Numbered from the stretch's first letter, positions 11,201-19,106 are shown. The stretch: 64,000 nucleotides of DNA from Rossellomorea aquimaris (GCF_003315075.1 NZ_QNRJ01000006.1:186001-250000); one strand, 5' to 3'. The notes: generated by a model not told the origin, from the sequence alone. Program-made: numbers and translations.

Positions 11201-11633
11201 CCTTTGCTTTTTCACTTTCATCATTCAATAAAAGGGTCTCAATCTCCCCTTTGATTCCAGGTGAGATCGCGATTAATCCCTTGCTATAAGATTGAAGCCA
11301 CTTCAACGGAAGCCCATTTTTAGTCTTGGCTCCGATCGCACTCGAGATCTTCAATAGATTTTGATAGCCCGTCTGGTTTTTCACCAACAGAACAAGCGGA
11401 TAGGACCCTTCCTCGTTTTCCGTTGCAATATCTGCAGTTAACCCGATAATCGGTTTTATATTTTCTTTTAAACACGCCTTATAAAAAGGGATGGCGGCAT
11501 ACATCATATTTCTATCGGTTAAAGCCAGTGCTTTATACCCTGAATTCTTCGCTTTATGTACAAGTCCATTTATCGATATCGTGCTAGACAGGAGACTATA
11601 GGCACTCGCTATTTGTAAATGAACAAATGACAT
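8277..11633 (-). CDS. dnaE: DNA polymerase III subunit alpha, DnaE
   Basis: The second replicative polymerase of low-GC Gram-positives, which extends RNA primers on the lagging strand before PolC takes over. The roughly 1118-residue product begins MSFVHLQIASAYSLLSS with an N-terminal PHP domain. It has GPGRGSAAGSLVSYAL, the catalytic triad region MPDIDIDFPDHRRDEV (about residues 380-395), GLPRHTSTHAAGVV, and the helix-hairpin-helix and OB-fold parts near the C-terminus (KKGEVMAFLEIGDESGEIE). A GTG codon at 11642 is in frame, but family alignment and spacing favour ATG at 11633. It stands upstream of malic enzyme and divergent from ytrH. Confidence 0.97.
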   Translation of the reverse strand: MSFVHLQIASAYSLLSSTISINGLVHKAKNSGYKALALTDRNMMYAAIPFYKACLKENIKPIIGLTADIATENEEGSYPLVLLVKNQTGYQNLLKISSAIGAKTKNGLPLKWLQSYSKGLIAISPGIKGEIETLLLNDESEKAKECIHAYQQMFGRDSFYLSIQNHGIPSEDTLIPLLQQVAKETGTDMVATNDVQYLDQEDHFAHECMGAIRDGVKLSEDDRDVLGSQEYYFKSKEQMVDLFPDHVTELENTMKIADQCHLTIPFHQQLLPKYPLPEGVSALQELTHLCEKGLSERVESVSDEYIERLDYELEVIGRMGFSDYFLIVWDFMKYAKERKILTGPGRGSAAGSLVSYALRITDVDPIEHHLLFERFLNPERVSMPDIDIDFPDHRRDEVIEYVEGKYGSLHVAQIITFGTFAAKAALRDTGRVFGLNMKEQEQVSKLVPNQLGITLQEAYEKSKGFREFVTSSDHYKKLFQTALKLEGLPRHTSTHAAGVVMSEAPLVQWVPIQGSSSGIHLTQFSMDILEEIGLLKMDFLGLRNLSILERIVKNVQMGTNKSFSIESIPMNDAKTFELLSKGLTNGIFQLESEGMRNVLKRLKPNSFEDIVAVNALYRPGPMENIPTYIKRKHGGEKVEYPLPDLKPILEMTYGVIVYQEQIMQIASKMAGFSLGEADLLRRAVSKKKKDVLDQEREHFVSGSTRKGYTEEVAHTIYDLIVRFADYGFNRSHAVAYSMIAYQLAYLKTHYPAFFLSSLLTSVVGNETKVAQYIREAKLYDIEILPPSINTSQFVFTVEGKNRIRYSLGAIKGIGAAALKEIIRARKDKPFQDLFDFCMRVSSKTINRKILENLVLSGAFDEFEMDRATLLASLDVAAQHAELVNPEGDPDLFHEEEAFLLKPKHVEVEDMTIDTKLQFEKQVLGLYLSDHPVSSYRHLYDDLGLQQIADLQKGSKITFGGYITGVKSIRTKKGEVMAFLEIGDESGEIEAVVFPNVYRNHMIQLKEGNILLFGGNVEERNDKLQFIVNQVEAMEEVQARVKARDQKLYLKIAMDQDEEACTQRIQQTIQRFKGKNPVIVYYEREKKSVQLPDHLRVSPSQEALREMHRILGEANVILQ

Positions 11634-11770
11634 GTTATGCACAACCTTTTTCTCAATATACTTTTATTATAGGAAAGAAACCGCAAAAAAGAAAATATGT
11701 TCTCCCTCATATCTTGTCTACTAACCCCATATAGTTATCGTAAAGACACGTAATAGATGGAGATGATGAA

Positions 11771-12106
11771 ATGGCAGAAGCTTTCTTTCCGGAATTGGTG
11801 AAAAGTTTTTTCATAGCCTTTGGTGTTTTACTAGGTGGATCCCTGCTCGGCGGTTTAGCTTCTTTTGCTATGGGACAGCCTTTATTCATTGAAATGTGGC
11901 GTTTATCTAATTTCCTTAGGATATGGGCGATCATTGCGGCCATCGGAGGTACATTCGATACAGTATACAGCTTTGAAAAAGGCTTCTTAAACGGTGAAAC
12001 AAAGGAGTTATTCAAACAGTTTCTATTAATACTATCAGCTTTAGGCGGTGCAAACACGGGTGGGATGATTATTAATTGGCTTACACAGGAGCATATTTCA
12101 TCATGA
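11771..12106 (+). CDS. ytrH: Sporulation membrane protein YtrH
   Basis: A 111-residue membrane protein with three hydrophobic segments. FFIAFGVLLGGSLLGGLA, LRIWAIIAAIGGTFDT and LSALGGANTGGMIINWL match the YtrH family, a sigma-E-dependent sporulation protein in B. subtilis. The position divergent from dnaE and directly before ytrI is the conserved Bacillus arrangement. Its stop codon overlaps the ytrI start (ATGA). RBS GATGGAGA precedes the ATG. Confidence 0.92.
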   Translation: MAEAFFPELVKSFFIAFGVLLGGSLLGGLASFAMGQPLFIEMWRLSNFLRIWAIIAAIGGTFDTVYSFEKGFLNGETKELFKQFLLILSALGGANTGGMIINWLTQEHISS

Positions 12107-12606
12107 GAATCCCACCCTTTTACCGGCTTCCTTCCTGGCAGCGGTTCTTCGCCGGAATGGTCGTGGGAGGCATCATCAGCTGGATGATTTTTCTCTTTAT
12201 GTTCGGCGCCATGCATGAAAAACAAACGCATCTAATAGAAGAGCAGAAAAATGACATCAGCAAACTGAAAAATACCCTGTCTTATTTACAGGAAGAATAC
12301 AAACAACTAAACAGCGAAAACGAAGACCAACTCACCATCCAGGAAGTCAAAGTGAAGATCATCAACAATACCAAAACAAAAGTTGAATTACTCAGCATAC
12401 ACGAAACAGAGGACCAGTTGAGCGAAGATTTGCGGAGCCTTTTGACCAAAGACTTAGAAACGGTGTACGGGAATAAGGAACTCATCAAGAAAATCATCGA
12501 AAATAAAACCGTTAAATTAAATGATAAGTCCTTCAATTTGAAAGTGCGGGAGATGTACTTTTATACGACTACGCAGATTACGTTGGAGTTGAAGTATGAG
12601 GAATGA
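12103..12606 (+). CDS. ytrI: Sporulation membrane protein YtrI
   Basis: 167 residues starting MRIPPFYRLPSWQRFFAG, with one transmembrane helix (about residues 14-36) and a long coiled-coil then globular domain outside the membrane. The ATG at 12103 overlaps the ytrH TGA, so I prefer it to the longer frame from 12076. YtrI works with YtrH in sporulation of B. subtilis; this is inferred from family and synteny. A terminator follows at once, and nrnA, the next gene in B. subtilis, is absent here. Confidence 0.9.
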   Translation: MRIPPFYRLPSWQRFFAGMVVGGIISWMIFLFMFGAMHEKQTHLIEEQKNDISKLKNTLSYLQEEYKQLNSENEDQLTIQEVKVKIINNTKTKVELLSIHETEDQLSEDLRSLLTKDLETVYGNKELIKKIIENKTVKLNDKSFNLKVREMYFYTTTQITLELKYEE

Positions 12607-12628
12607 TGAATGATGATTGATGCTGCCG

Positions 12629-12680
12629 GACGAACCTGTTGGAGAGGCGTTAGTGCCTATGATGAGAGGTTCGTCTTTTG
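12629..12680 (+). terminator. Terminator of ytrHI
   Basis: Nine-bp stem GACGAACCT / AGGTTCGTC with a 29-base loop and a T-run on the plus strand, 22 bases after ytrI. Confidence 0.7.
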
Positions 12681-12807
12681 TTGAGTGAAGGCTTTTCTTT
12701 GCTGTAAATGATTCATTTCTTTTGAAACGATTGGGATATTCCTTTCCGGTCCTTCGATACTGCTCCTTAACCGGCAATTCGAGCATACTTACCCTAGACT
12801 TCCATTG

Positions 12808-12942
12808 TAATTGCGTCGTTCCTTACCATAATTGCGTCGATTCCAACCACAATTGCGTCTAGATTGATGGTAATTGCGTCATTTTTTTAATTATTGCGTC
12901 TGGAATCCCCATAATTGCGTCAATATCCTGAGTTATTGCGTC
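12808..12942. repeat. Array of seven ATTGCGTC units with a 20-21 bp period
   Basis: The core ATTGCGTC (usually WAATTGCGTC) begins at 12810, 12831, 12852, 12873, 12893, 12914 and 12935. Intervals are 21, 21, 21, 20, 21, 21. The 11-13 bases between cores differ in every unit. The array fills the intergenic space between the ytrI terminator and the convergent hydrolase gene; it has no coding frame and no hairpin. No known element with this structure comes to mind; the repeats are far too short for CRISPR. Confidence 0.9.
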
Positions 12943-13101
12943 AATTACCATATTATTACACCATCTTCCACATACTTCGGATACCTGAAGATGAGGGTAT
13001 CATTACGATTAGTACATCATTATTCTGACCATGATCAATCACTTCACTATGATCTATGTTTAATTCCGGATACATTTCTCTAATTCTTTCTTCATGCCTC
13101 C

Positions 13102-13974
13102 TCACTGTCTTCTTTCAAAAGAACCATCATGATTTTCCTTCAAAAACAAATCATACTCTTCCGCAAATCGCTCTGCCTCTTCCAGGAAGGGATAATGGTT
13201 ACTCTTCTCAAAGATTACTAATCTGGAGTGAGGTATACCTTCAGCCATCTCAATGGAATACATTAAAGGACATTGGACATCATATCGGCCACACATGACT
13301 AAAGTGGGGGCTGAAATAAACTCCAGTTTTCTACTGACATCATAAACTTGTAATTCACGGATAAAAAAGTTCATTCTCGAAGCAGACATCCCTTTATGAA
13401 TATCTAGTGAAAAATGCTCACTATATTTTTCAGGTGCATATAAAGATAATTTCGTCCTTTCCATCGACAATTCTTTTCTTTTCTCCATTGGTAAATCCGG
13501 TCGCTTTAACGTTTCAATCAGTTCCTGCATTCTGTGGAAATCCGGGTGGGCACTATTATAAATGCAATCCTTCGAAAATGTCATATACTCTCTCGCAGCC
13601 GCTCCGACAATCACATTAAATGTCAGACTTTCCGAGAAATGAATCCCGTAAAGTACACCTAACATCCCTCCAGTTGAATGACCGGCGAATCCCCATTGAA
13701 GAAACCCTAGTGCTTCCCGAATCGCTTCCAAGTCGATTAAGGATTCCAGCATACTTAACTGATAGGGTTCGATTGCTTTATCCGATTGACCTGCTTCCCG
13801 TAAGTTGATCAAGAAGACTTGGTTGGTTCTTGTAAATGACTCCGCAAAATAGTCCCCGGTTTCGTTGAACTCAGAATAATGGTGGGTCACACAAATCGGT
13901 GCTCCCTGACCCTTGATAAATAGCTCAAATACTCCGCGTGTGGTATGTTGTAATTTTCTTTTCCATTTTCCCAT
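13102..13974 (-). CDS. Alpha/beta hydrolase, proline iminopeptidase-like (paralogue 1)
   Basis: A 290-residue cytoplasmic alpha/beta-hydrolase-fold protein. It has the nucleophile elbow GHSTGG (Ser near residue 112), LINLREAGQS before it, an acidic residue in APTLVMCGRYDVQCP and the catalytic His in FEKSNHYPFLEE. The order and spacing are those of peptidase family S33, though the substrate is unknown. Start: the ATG at 13974 lies eight bases after AAAGGA; the first ATG (13980) lies too close. It is a clear paralogue of the gene at 37428-38270, sharing the GHSTGGMLG motif and overall layout. Confidence 0.85.
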   Translation of the reverse strand: MGKWKRKLQHTTRGVFELFIKGQGAPICVTHHYSEFNETGDYFAESFTRTNQVFLINLREAGQSDKAIEPYQLSMLESLIDLEAIREALGFLQWGFAGHSTGGMLGVLYGIHFSESLTFNVIVGAAAREYMTFSKDCIYNSAHPDFHRMQELIETLKRPDLPMEKRKELSMERTKLSLYAPEKYSEHFSLDIHKGMSASRMNFFIRELQVYDVSRKLEFISAPTLVMCGRYDVQCPLMYSIEMAEGIPHSRLVIFEKSNHYPFLEEAERFAEEYDLFLKENHDGSFERRQ

Positions 13975-14075
13975 AATCATGTTCCTTTCTGATTGAAACT
14001 GTTTTTATACAAAAGCATTAATAAAGGATTTTTGTATTCTAGAAAAAAAGCAATTTCATGGATAGCTTAAAATAA

Positions 14076-14318
14076 TCATAAATAAGAAAATAGAAATATT
14101 AACACCACATACATATAAGCATTATTTGGTGACTTTTTATTGATTGTTTTCCTTTTTATATCTATGGTTAAAAATGCAAGAAAAATAATGATCAATACAA
14201 ATGTAATAGCTTCCTTAATTGACAACAGTCCAGTTATAAGTTTCAGTAGTAAAACTAAACTCACGATGAATAAGAACGTTAAAGGAATATATTCAAGTTT
14301 GAATTTGACGTTTTCCAA
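14076..14318 (-). CDS. Small hypothetical membrane protein
   Basis: About 80 residues with three hydrophobic segments (IPLTFLFIVSLVLLLKLI, a central one, and a C-terminal YVVLIFLFSYL). I placed the start at TTG 14318, six bases after GGGGGTGA; GTG 14327 and TTG 14333 are also possible. No family recognised. It is a single gene between two minus-strand genes with no close partner. Confidence 0.45.
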   Translation of the reverse strand: MENVKFKLEYIPLTFLFIVSLVLLLKLITGLLSIKEAITFVLIIIFLAFLTIDIKRKTINKKSPNNAYMYVVLIFLFSYL

Positions 14319-14399
14319 GTGAATCACCCCCAATATTCCTCACCTTTTTTCATCAGCTTGCTCTCACTTTAGAATGAATCAGAATAAAAAATCGAAAGC

Positions 14400-15686
14400 T
14401 TAACCTAAATCACGTTCTCTTCTCAGCTTCCTTTCAACTCCAGCTTTACCATCTCCGGCTGCTTGCATATTCTTTTTCCAAATAACTTTCCTCATCATAA
14501 TACCAATGGTTCCTATTAATATCAGGACCACGCCAATCCCCCTGAACACAAGCAATACTCCAAAATGATGAATAAGTACACCGCCAAGAAGGGGTCCGGC
14601 AATAAACAATATACTCAACGTAGAATCCACTATACCCGATACCCTGCCTATCGCTTCAGCTGGAGGTTCCTTCTGGATCATGTAATTCACTGCCGTAAAA
14701 GTTATCCCAGTGCCAATACCTCCGATAAAAGCAAAACAGATTGCTGAGATGAATGTACTTTGATGATCCAGAAAACCTAAACCGCCTGTCATAACACCGA
14801 TCAGGAGACTGCCAGTCCCGAAGAACCATCCATAGCTCTTGATGGTATCCAGCTTAGTAAGAATAAGAATAACCAGAAGAGAGCCGACCCCGATCGCCGA
14901 TATCGTCCAGCCTGTCATCTCTGTCCTGTTGGGAAACACCTCGCTGAATAATGTTACAAGCTGAGCATCGATCATTTGAATGGTCAGGGTAATGACCATA
15001 CCGTAAAGTATACTTGCCAGCAGGATCCTGTTCTTAAAAACGATTTCCCATCCTTCCTTCCACGAACGTAAGAAATGAACATGAACATCCGGGGTTGTTC
15101 CTTCGTTATTCTCGTTATTTCGTAAAGCTATTCTTGAGAGGATGATTCCTGAGAGGATGAAGGAAGCAGAATTGATGCCAATAGAAATGTCCGGACTGAA
15201 TACCGCGGATACCGACCCACCAATTAGCGGACCCACCACTTTCACCAATTGAAGCAGGCTACCGTTAATGGTAACAGCCTTCATTAAATGATCTTCATCG
15301 ACAATGTTCCTCACTAACCCTTGCTGGGCCGGGGTGCCGACCACTCCAACGGAATTCCTTAACAGAAGAACTAACAGAGCCACTATAGGGGAGGACACAA
15401 ACACAAGCAATAGCGTTAGACATCCCCTGATCCAATCGGAATAAATCAGGATTCTCAGCTTGTCTTTCCGGTCCACAAACACCCCTGCCAACTGGCCAAA
15501 TAACGTACTCGGAATGGCATACATAACAGGGATCATGGCAATCAACATAGGTTCAGCATTCCATGTATACCTGAATAGAATGAGAACGGCGATAAAGTCA
15601 AACCAATTCCCAAGATTCGATAGTGCATTTGCTGAAAAAAACTTGATGAAATTATGATCTCTCCAGATCGATCGATTTTTCTCCAT
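14400..15686 (-). CDS. MFS transporter (multidrug/macrolide exporter-like)
   Basis: 428 residues with about twelve hydrophobic segments. FVDRKDKLRILIYSDWIRG after helix 2 is the cytoplasmic motif A variant of the MFS; the N-terminal SIWRDHNFIKFFSANALSN resembles the macrolide-efflux type (MefA-like) branch. Start ATG 15686 lies eight bases after GGAGG; the upstream ATG at 15707 does not have a site. It is 59 bases downstream of a DNA-binding regulator on the same strand, which probably controls it. Substrate unknown. Confidence 0.85.
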   Translation of the reverse strand: MEKNRSIWRDHNFIKFFSANALSNLGNWFDFIAVLILFRYTWNAEPMLIAMIPVMYAIPSTLFGQLAGVFVDRKDKLRILIYSDWIRGCLTLLLVFVSSPIVALLVLLLRNSVGVVGTPAQQGLVRNIVDEDHLMKAVTINGSLLQLVKVVGPLIGGSVSAVFSPDISIGINSASFILSGIILSRIALRNNENNEGTTPDVHVHFLRSWKEGWEIVFKNRILLASILYGMVITLTIQMIDAQLVTLFSEVFPNRTEMTGWTISAIGVGSLLVILILTKLDTIKSYGWFFGTGSLLIGVMTGGLGFLDHQSTFISAICFAFIGGIGTGITFTAVNYMIQKEPPAEAIGRVSGIVDSTLSILFIAGPLLGGVLIHHFGVLLVFRGIGVVLILIGTIGIMMRKVIWKKNMQAAGDGKAGVERKLRRERDLG

Positions 15687-15745
15687 ACTTGATTCCTCCA
15701 CATTCACTCTTTATTAAAGAATAATCGGCGAATGTCAGAGGAATA

Positions 15746-16888
15746 TCAGAGAAAAGCATCAAGCTGGTTTCGAATGATAAATTCTAAATCAACTAATTGA
15801 AACTCTTCCTCATATCTCTTCAACTGAATGGCATAAAATTGTGAAAGGTCACGGTCCCTTACGAATTCAGTCAAATAAAACAAAATGATATTTAGGCTAA
15901 TGAACAATCCAGGGACATATCTTGCTTGTAAAAACTGGTCCAATCCTCGATCAAAATAGTATTTCGCTTCGACTGCATCCCTTTTGTAGAGAGAGGCAAT
16001 TCCTTTAATAACCATAAAACTTGCTTTCTCTCTTAAAAAAGGATACTGTTCAAGTTCTTTCTCAATCTCCAATAGTCTTCCTGTTATCCGGTCATCTTCT
16101 TTTTTTGATAATAGTATGTAGAGCTCAATGAAGGAAAGGAGTGGAATAAACCCATCCACTTTCTTTTCATGAACCACTTTTTTCGATTCTGCTAAAAGAA
16201 TTTCGGCTTCCTCCAGCTGCCCATTGAATACAAGAAGGGGTAACCGATTTAACCATTCCAATTCAGTACGATGATCTACTGGGATGTTCGGATTGGATGT
16301 TGCTTTGGTGAAATACTCCAGACACTTTTTCTTGTCCCTTGCTATGTAGGAATATATGTGAAGCAAGTAATAACATCGATCCCAAAATGGAATATCACTA
16401 GATTCAGCTATCCATTTGAAATTCCCCTTCATGAATTGAAGATAAAGACGGTTCTGTATATTCATTTCAAATCCCAATACGGACTGATTTTCCTCCAGAA
16501 GCTTCAGGGCATCACCTTGCCCATATAAGTGATATTTTCGAAAGAGCATTGCCATACTGGAAGATACCGCATCGTCCTTCAGTAGGACATTCTCCCTGAC
16601 CATTTCCCTGATCTTCAGCTTATAACCTACTCCCCTTATGGTCTCAACGCTCATAATGGAAGAAAGGGGCTTCAATTTTTTCCTGACTCTGTAGATATGA
16701 TCATCGACCGTTCTGTCAGTTGGTTCTTCCCTTGTCCAAACTGCATCCAGCAACTCATCCCGTGTGAAAATGCGGGACGGACTCCGAAATAAACACTCAA
16801 ATAACAGAAATTCCTTTCTCAAAAAATGAATTTCTTCTGAATGATATTTTAGTATATATTCATTGTGTAATAGCTTAATATTATCCAT
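15746..16888 (-). CDS. OmpR-type winged-helix regulator with helical-repeat C-terminus
   Basis: 380 residues. Residues 1-95 form an OmpR/PhoB-type DNA-binding domain (EFLLFECLFRSPSRIFTRDE, TVDDHIYRVRKKLKPL, IRGVGYKL) without any receiver domain before it. The remaining 280 residues are helical with a TPR-like or bacterial transcriptional activator look, and no catalytic motif. The arrangement, DNA-binding domain first, resembles SARP/AfsR-like activators. It precedes the MFS gene in the same direction and is its likely regulator. The signal it senses is unknown. Confidence 0.75.
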   Translation of the reverse strand: MDNIKLLHNEYILKYHSEEIHFLRKEFLLFECLFRSPSRIFTRDELLDAVWTREEPTDRTVDDHIYRVRKKLKPLSSIMSVETIRGVGYKLKIREMVRENVLLKDDAVSSSMAMLFRKYHLYGQGDALKLLEENQSVLGFEMNIQNRLYLQFMKGNFKWIAESSDIPFWDRCYYLLHIYSYIARDKKKCLEYFTKATSNPNIPVDHRTELEWLNRLPLLVFNGQLEEAEILLAESKKVVHEKKVDGFIPLLSFIELYILLSKKEDDRITGRLLEIEKELEQYPFLREKASFMVIKGIASLYKRDAVEAKYYFDRGLDQFLQARYVPGLFISLNIILFYLTEFVRDRDLSQFYAIQLKRYEEEFQLVDLEFIIRNQLDAFL

Positions 16889-16896
16889 TGATTCAC

Positions 16897-17106
16897 CTAC
16901 ATCGTGTATCCTTTTTCATGAAAACACTTCATTAGTTTTTCTTTTAAAGCTAAATGCTTTTCTACTGAATACAAGTAAGTGCTATCCATCCAATGTTTTG
17001 GAGAATAATTCCACACCGGTTTTGTAATATTCTCTTCCCTTTCCCATTCGTACCTGGGGAAAATGTGGGCGTGTAAGAAGGCATCTGTGTTTCCGTAAAT
17101 GACATA
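16897..17106 (-). pseudogene. Remnant of a HIT-family (Ap4A hydrolase-like) protein
   Basis: In the frame ending at TAG 16897-16899 the translation reads YGNTDAFLHAHIFPRYEWE and then about 45 more residues. The histidine-rich LHAHIFPR is the HIT catalytic motif with the PRYxWE continuation of the diadenosine-polyphosphate hydrolase type. A TAG stop lies immediately upstream at 17107-17109 and no start or N-terminal half is present. It is therefore a 5'-truncated relic, nine bases upstream of the winged-helix regulator. Confidence 0.7.
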
Positions 17107-17142
17107 CTACGAACCTCCCAATTCACATTTTTTACCTCCCGA

Positions 17143-17565
17143 TCATGAAAACAAAACAATAAAAATTTGATAAAAGCGAAACAGCGCTCCTATAAATACG
17201 ACACCTACAGCAGCCATCATTAGGTACCTGAATTTGAATAACCACTGGTGTTTATATTCATTGGGGTCCTTCCACTTCTTAACATCCTTTTTCAAAGTGT
17301 AAAAGAAAAGGAGGATCAGCGGCAAAACAATAAGTAAGAAAATACCAAGAAAGAAAACCTGATTGTAGTACACCATGGATGATTCCTTCAGAAAAACTTT
17401 CAATACTTCACCCAGTGCAACAAAAAGCAAAATCAACAGCATGACATTGGATGTAAAAACAGTAGAAAGTTTTCTCCCTTTCCTAATGTTCCTAATGATT
17501 AAATATGGAATCATAAGAAGGAGGACAAGCACTGCCAATGCGTAAAAATATGTACGTCCAGACAT
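17143..17565 (-). CDS. Hypothetical four-helix membrane protein, operon with amj
   Basis: 140 residues with four transmembrane segments and positively charged loops (IRNIRKGRK, TLKKDVKKWKD). A good RBS (AGGAGG) precedes ATG. It begins 20 bases after the Amj-type flippase gene on the same strand, so the two are probably co-transcribed. No family recognised. Confidence 0.65.
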   Translation of the reverse strand: MSGRTYFYALAVLVLLLMIPYLIIRNIRKGRKLSTVFTSNVMLLILLFVALGEVLKVFLKESSMVYYNQVFFLGIFLLIVLPLILLFFYTLKKDVKKWKDPNEYKHQWLFKFRYLMMAAVGVVFIGALFRFYQIFIVLFS

Positions 17566-17584
17566 GGAATCCCTCCTCTTTTAC

Positions 17585-18403
17585 TTAACTAACAAAAAAC
17601 TGTGACATCCAAGCAATATAGTATGAGGCAGGGATAAATATTAGTTGCGCAATCACTGTTCCAAACAGTCTGGAAATGATCATCATGATGGAAAGACCTT
17701 TTAATTCTGTATAATTCCCCTTCCCATTTGCCACATCATCAGCCAACACGGAAATCTTTGGATCAATGAACAGGGTAAGTAATATGGTTGCGATACCATT
17801 GATCAACCCCGAAGCCATCATCGCACTGTGTCCTCTATCAGGTACGATGATCGCAGCATATAGCGCAGATAAAACACCAACCGTGTATACCGCTGTAATC
17901 ATCATATTAATAAAAAATAATCTCTTGGGAATTGCCCTAAAGTTGATTCCCTCCAAATATCTTTTACCCGGCTTGGAAATATGATTGATCCCCCTTTTAT
18001 AAAGGTCATTTTTAAACCCAAGCTTGATCAATCGGGGAACAGAACCTCCCTGCTCTGAAAGATGGATAATCCCTCTGGAGAACAAAGCAACGAATGTAGG
18101 CAATAATACAATTCCCAGGATTGTCCCTAAAGTCGATGCACCAATCAACACCCTGAATTGCCCTTCTATCACTTCTAATTCTCTGCCCTCAGGTGCAGCA
18201 TCGATGAGACCGCCTGTAAAGGGCTGCTGCATCATATTCGACATCCTTGAAACAATGACCATCATATTAAACAAAGAAAGACCCGAAGCAATTAGCTTCA
18301 CCCTTGCCCCGGATAACCGGACAGCATAAGCAAGGGTTTCAATGCTATGTATAATCAGAATAAATAGTGCAATCGATATAACTGGTAAAGAAACAAACTC
18401 CAC
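17585..18403 (-). CDS. amj: Lipid II flippase, Amj family (alternate to MurJ)
   Basis: 272 residues, polytopic, with EFVSLPVISIALFILIIHS at the start, the conserved SIETLAYAVRLSGARVK, FNMMVIVSRMSNMMQQPFTG, and DPKISVLADDVANGKG near the C-terminus. These fit the Amj (YdaH, DUF2837) family, whose B. subtilis member of 271 residues moves lipid II across the membrane when MurJ is missing. I chose GTG 18403 because AAGGGAG lies eight bases upstream; the frame from 18433 would include the RBS. Family is recognised by eye; function is inferred. Confidence 0.85.
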   Translation of the reverse strand: MEFVSLPVISIALFILIIHSIETLAYAVRLSGARVKLIASGLSLFNMMVIVSRMSNMMQQPFTGGLIDAAPEGRELEVIEGQFRVLIGASTLGTILGIVLLPTFVALFSRGIIHLSEQGGSVPRLIKLGFKNDLYKRGINHISKPGKRYLEGINFRAIPKRLFFINMMITAVYTVGVLSALYAAIIVPDRGHSAMMASGLINGIATILLTLFIDPKISVLADDVANGKGNYTELKGLSIMMIISRLFGTVIAQLIFIPASYYIAWMSQFFVS

Positions 18404-18445
18404 GACGACAACTCCCTTATTTATCCAAAACATATTATAACATTA

Positions 18446-18480
18446 AAAATAAGGAACATTCTGTATTTTTGAAATGTTCC
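18446..18480 (-). terminator. Terminator after the cytidine deaminase pseudogene
   Basis: Perfect 8-bp stem GGAACATT / AATGTTCC, 12-base loop, then TTATTTTT on the minus strand; lies 18 bases past the 18498 stop. Confidence 0.65.
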
Positions 18481-18497
18481 CTGAGTTCGACTCTCCT

Positions 18498-18899
18498 TTA
18501 TTTTCTATACGCCTCATACCAATGAAAAGGTTGCACTTCTTTTAAAGTCTTAAATAGAAGATTACCTTCCGGATGAAAAATGCCCACCTTCACGCTATCT
18601 CCCCATTAGAAGAGCCTTTCCTGACATATACCACATGGTGTTAGTACTTTGTACTCGGAGTTTTCATCATCCCGCACGACACAAATGGAATGAGTGACTT
18701 CAGTATCCAGTTTATGTGCTTCCAGTATGGCTCCGGTTTCGATACATAGTTCTGTGGAAGCATTGATGATTTCCGGGGAAACACTAGTGAGGATTTTTCC
18801 GCTTTTTGTATACATTGCAGCAGCACCACCCCAACCTGTCGGGTATCTATTTTGGATTAAGGCTAATGCTTCTTCGAAAAGTGTTATTTCAATATTCAT
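18498..18899 (-). pseudogene. Cytidine deaminase with an in-frame TAA stop
   Basis: The frame 18899-18609 encodes a cytidine/blasticidin-S deaminase-type protein: RYPTGWGGAAAMYTKSGKIL, SVSPEIINASTELC, ETGAILEAHKL and zinc-site TPCGICQERLF. It then meets TAA at 18606-18608. The same frame continues without a shift as WGDSVKVGIFHPEG and LKEVQPFHWYEAYRK to a TAA at 18498. Relatives have Tyr (ERLIYWG or ERLFYWG) where the stop stands, so a single base change from TAY to TAA explains it. The full frame is 134 codons, normal for the family. Loss of the last 35 residues probably inactivates it. Confidence 0.85.
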
Positions 18900-19106
18900 C
18901 TATTGGCCCCCTCTAAAAAGTAAATTTCAAACTTCCTATGTACTCTATACTACGTTGGTCATTTTCATTTTACCAGGCGAATGAAGGGCTGAAATCTTCC
19001 TATTCTAACTCGAAAACTATTGAAATCAAATGAAATGACGTATTTTCCGCTTCAATAAGTGCTCATTCGGAGTAGAACCTAGATCGGTACTCTCTCTCCA
19101 GCGGTT

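Noticed and set aside
12808-12942. CRISPR-like array
   Set aside because: Repeats of 8-10 bases with 11-base spacers are far too short, and no cas genes are present.
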